Shown piece by piece: positions 63,438 to 64,000 of a stretch of DNA of 64,000 bases (positions within the stretch are counted from its first letter, which is position 1; each line of letters opens with the position of its first letter). Position numbers and translations under genes: made by a program. Source of the stretch: Fusobacterium necrophorum subsp. necrophorum (GTDB lineage: Bacteria > Fusobacteriota > Fusobacteriia > Fusobacteriales > Fusobacteriaceae); contig NZ_CP034842.1 in assembly GCF_004006635.1 (NCBI RefSeq), forward strand, positions 2,542,001-2,606,000, in the 5' to 3' direction. Under the pieces are notes generated by a model. It was not told the DNA's origin. It searched no databases and worked only from the letters and a program-made list of their open reading frames with translations.

Positions 63438-64000
63438 CTATCCGATTAAAATATCTTCTTTTGGATATTGTACCCTAGCTTTCTTCTTCTTTTCTCCCAA
63501 AGCCAATGCAATTGTCATAGGACCCAATCTTCCGACAAACATGGTTACAATAATCACCAACTTGGAAGACACCGATAAATATGGGGTAATTCCCATCGTA
63601 AGTCCCACCGTTCCAAAAGCGGAAACCACCTCAAAGACAATTTTTTCCATAGAGAAAGGTTCCAAGACCAAAAGAAATAAAATAACAAGAGCAATATAGC
63701 TCAAAGATAAGACCAAAAGTGCCAAGGCTTTATTCATAACATCCCAATCTAAACGGCGATTAAAAATTTCAACATGTTCTTTCCCTCGAATAATTCCTAT
63801 CACATAGAATAAAATTACTCCTAAGGTCGTTGTTTTTATTCCTCCTCCCGTAGAACCCGGAGAAGCTCCTATCAACATCCAAATACAAGCCATAAAAACA
63901 GTCGCACTTCTCAAATTACCTAAAGGTATGGTATTAAATCCGGCTGTCCTCAAAGTAACACTTTGGAAAACAGAGGAAATAATTTTTTCTGACCAAGGAA
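63438..64000 (-). CDS. ktrB: Potassium uptake channel KtrB (TrkH family), partial
   Basis: The last 187 codons of a membrane protein whose start is off the right edge. The frame is open to the window end and reads PWSEKIISSVFQSVTLRTAGFNT, then MLIGASPGSTGGGIKTTT (given in short pieces: QSVTLRTAGF, GASPGSTGGGIKT). These are the third and fourth selectivity/pore loops of TrkH/KtrB proteins. The C-terminus carries the GRLGPMTIALALG motif. It moves K+ together with Na+, gated by KtrA. Confidence 0.92.
   Translation of the reverse strand, partial: PWSEKIISSVFQSVTLRTAGFNTIPLGNLRSATVFMACIWMLIGASPGSTGGGIKTTTLGVILFYVIGIIRGKEHVEIFNRRLDWDVMNKALALLVLSLSYIALVILFLLVLEPFSMEKIVFEVVSAFGTVGLTMGITPYLSVSSKLVIIVTMFVGRLGPMTIALALGEKKKKARVQYPKEDILIG

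Noticed and set aside
1-64000. tRNA or rRNA genes, CRISPR arrays, riboswitches
   Set aside because: All gaps were read; none holds cloverleaf-like arms with CCA ends, spaced repeats, or a known aptamer core. A covariance-model scan would be the decisive test.

Overview
The window is AT-rich chromosomal DNA from a Gram-negative (diderm) anaerobe, most likely a Fusobacterium. Three things point there together. First, a giant autotransporter carries the fusobacterial N-terminal segment. Second, the replicative polymerase is PolC-type even though the cell has an outer membrane (LptD, BamA, TamB, OmpH, LpxD, MlaA). Third, nucleotide reduction is oxygen-sensitive (NrdD/NrdG). The base composition looks less AT-rich than F. 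nucleatum and closer to the F. necrophorum group, but this was judged by eye. Almost every base is accounted for by tightly packed core genes. I saw no tRNA, rRNA, CRISPR array, phage or transposase gene.

Layout. 1-3016: N-terminal part of an LptD-like outer-membrane protein that runs off the left edge. 3111-5717: thioredoxin, then a nudix-rfaE2-tsaE-tsaB operon. 6222-9554: two tandem AAA-ATPase/PD-(D/E)XK genes that are mosaics of identical and unrelated blocks. 9855-16985: a 2,376-residue autotransporter. 17232-32410: one very long minus-strand operon, hpt-rsmA-DUF4911-khpA-rimM-trmD-SPOUT methylase-polC-esterase-mlaA-pepV-DUF2156-ilvA-Na/Pi transporter. It has a clear promoter before hpt and a terminator after the transporter. 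32560-37727: divergent plus-strand operon, PASTA protein-rsgA-rpe-MarR/FeoA regulator-rqcH-degenerate hydrolase. 37778-41249: ABC importer operon ending in DUF1904 and cvfB. 41393-45911: dicarboxylate/amino-acid symporter on minus, then hflX and a MATE exporter on plus. 46037-48766: nrdD-nrdG behind a promoter with a well-spaced pair of NrdR-box-like palindromes. 48945-52307: DUF2344-serS-membrane protein-fba. 52380-63424 and beyond: ktrB-ktrA-mnmG-rsmG-tamB, then bamA-ompH-lpxD from its own promoter.

How the genes work together. A large share builds or maintains the outer membrane: RfaE2 and LpxD (LPS synthesis), LptD (LPS insertion), BamA/OmpH/TamB (barrel assembly), MlaA plus an overlapping secreted esterase (phospholipids), and the autotransporter as surface client. 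A second group serves the ribosome and tRNA: RsmA, RimM, TrmD, RsgA, RsmG, MnmG, TsaB/TsaE, HflX, RqcH, KhpA. The most unusual items are rsgA, which has no ATG/GTG/TTG start where the family start must lie; HflX with an intact JAMM metal-site motif; a MarR helix-turn-helix joined to a FeoA-like domain; an MlaA without a lipobox; and the mosaic AAA/nuclease pair.
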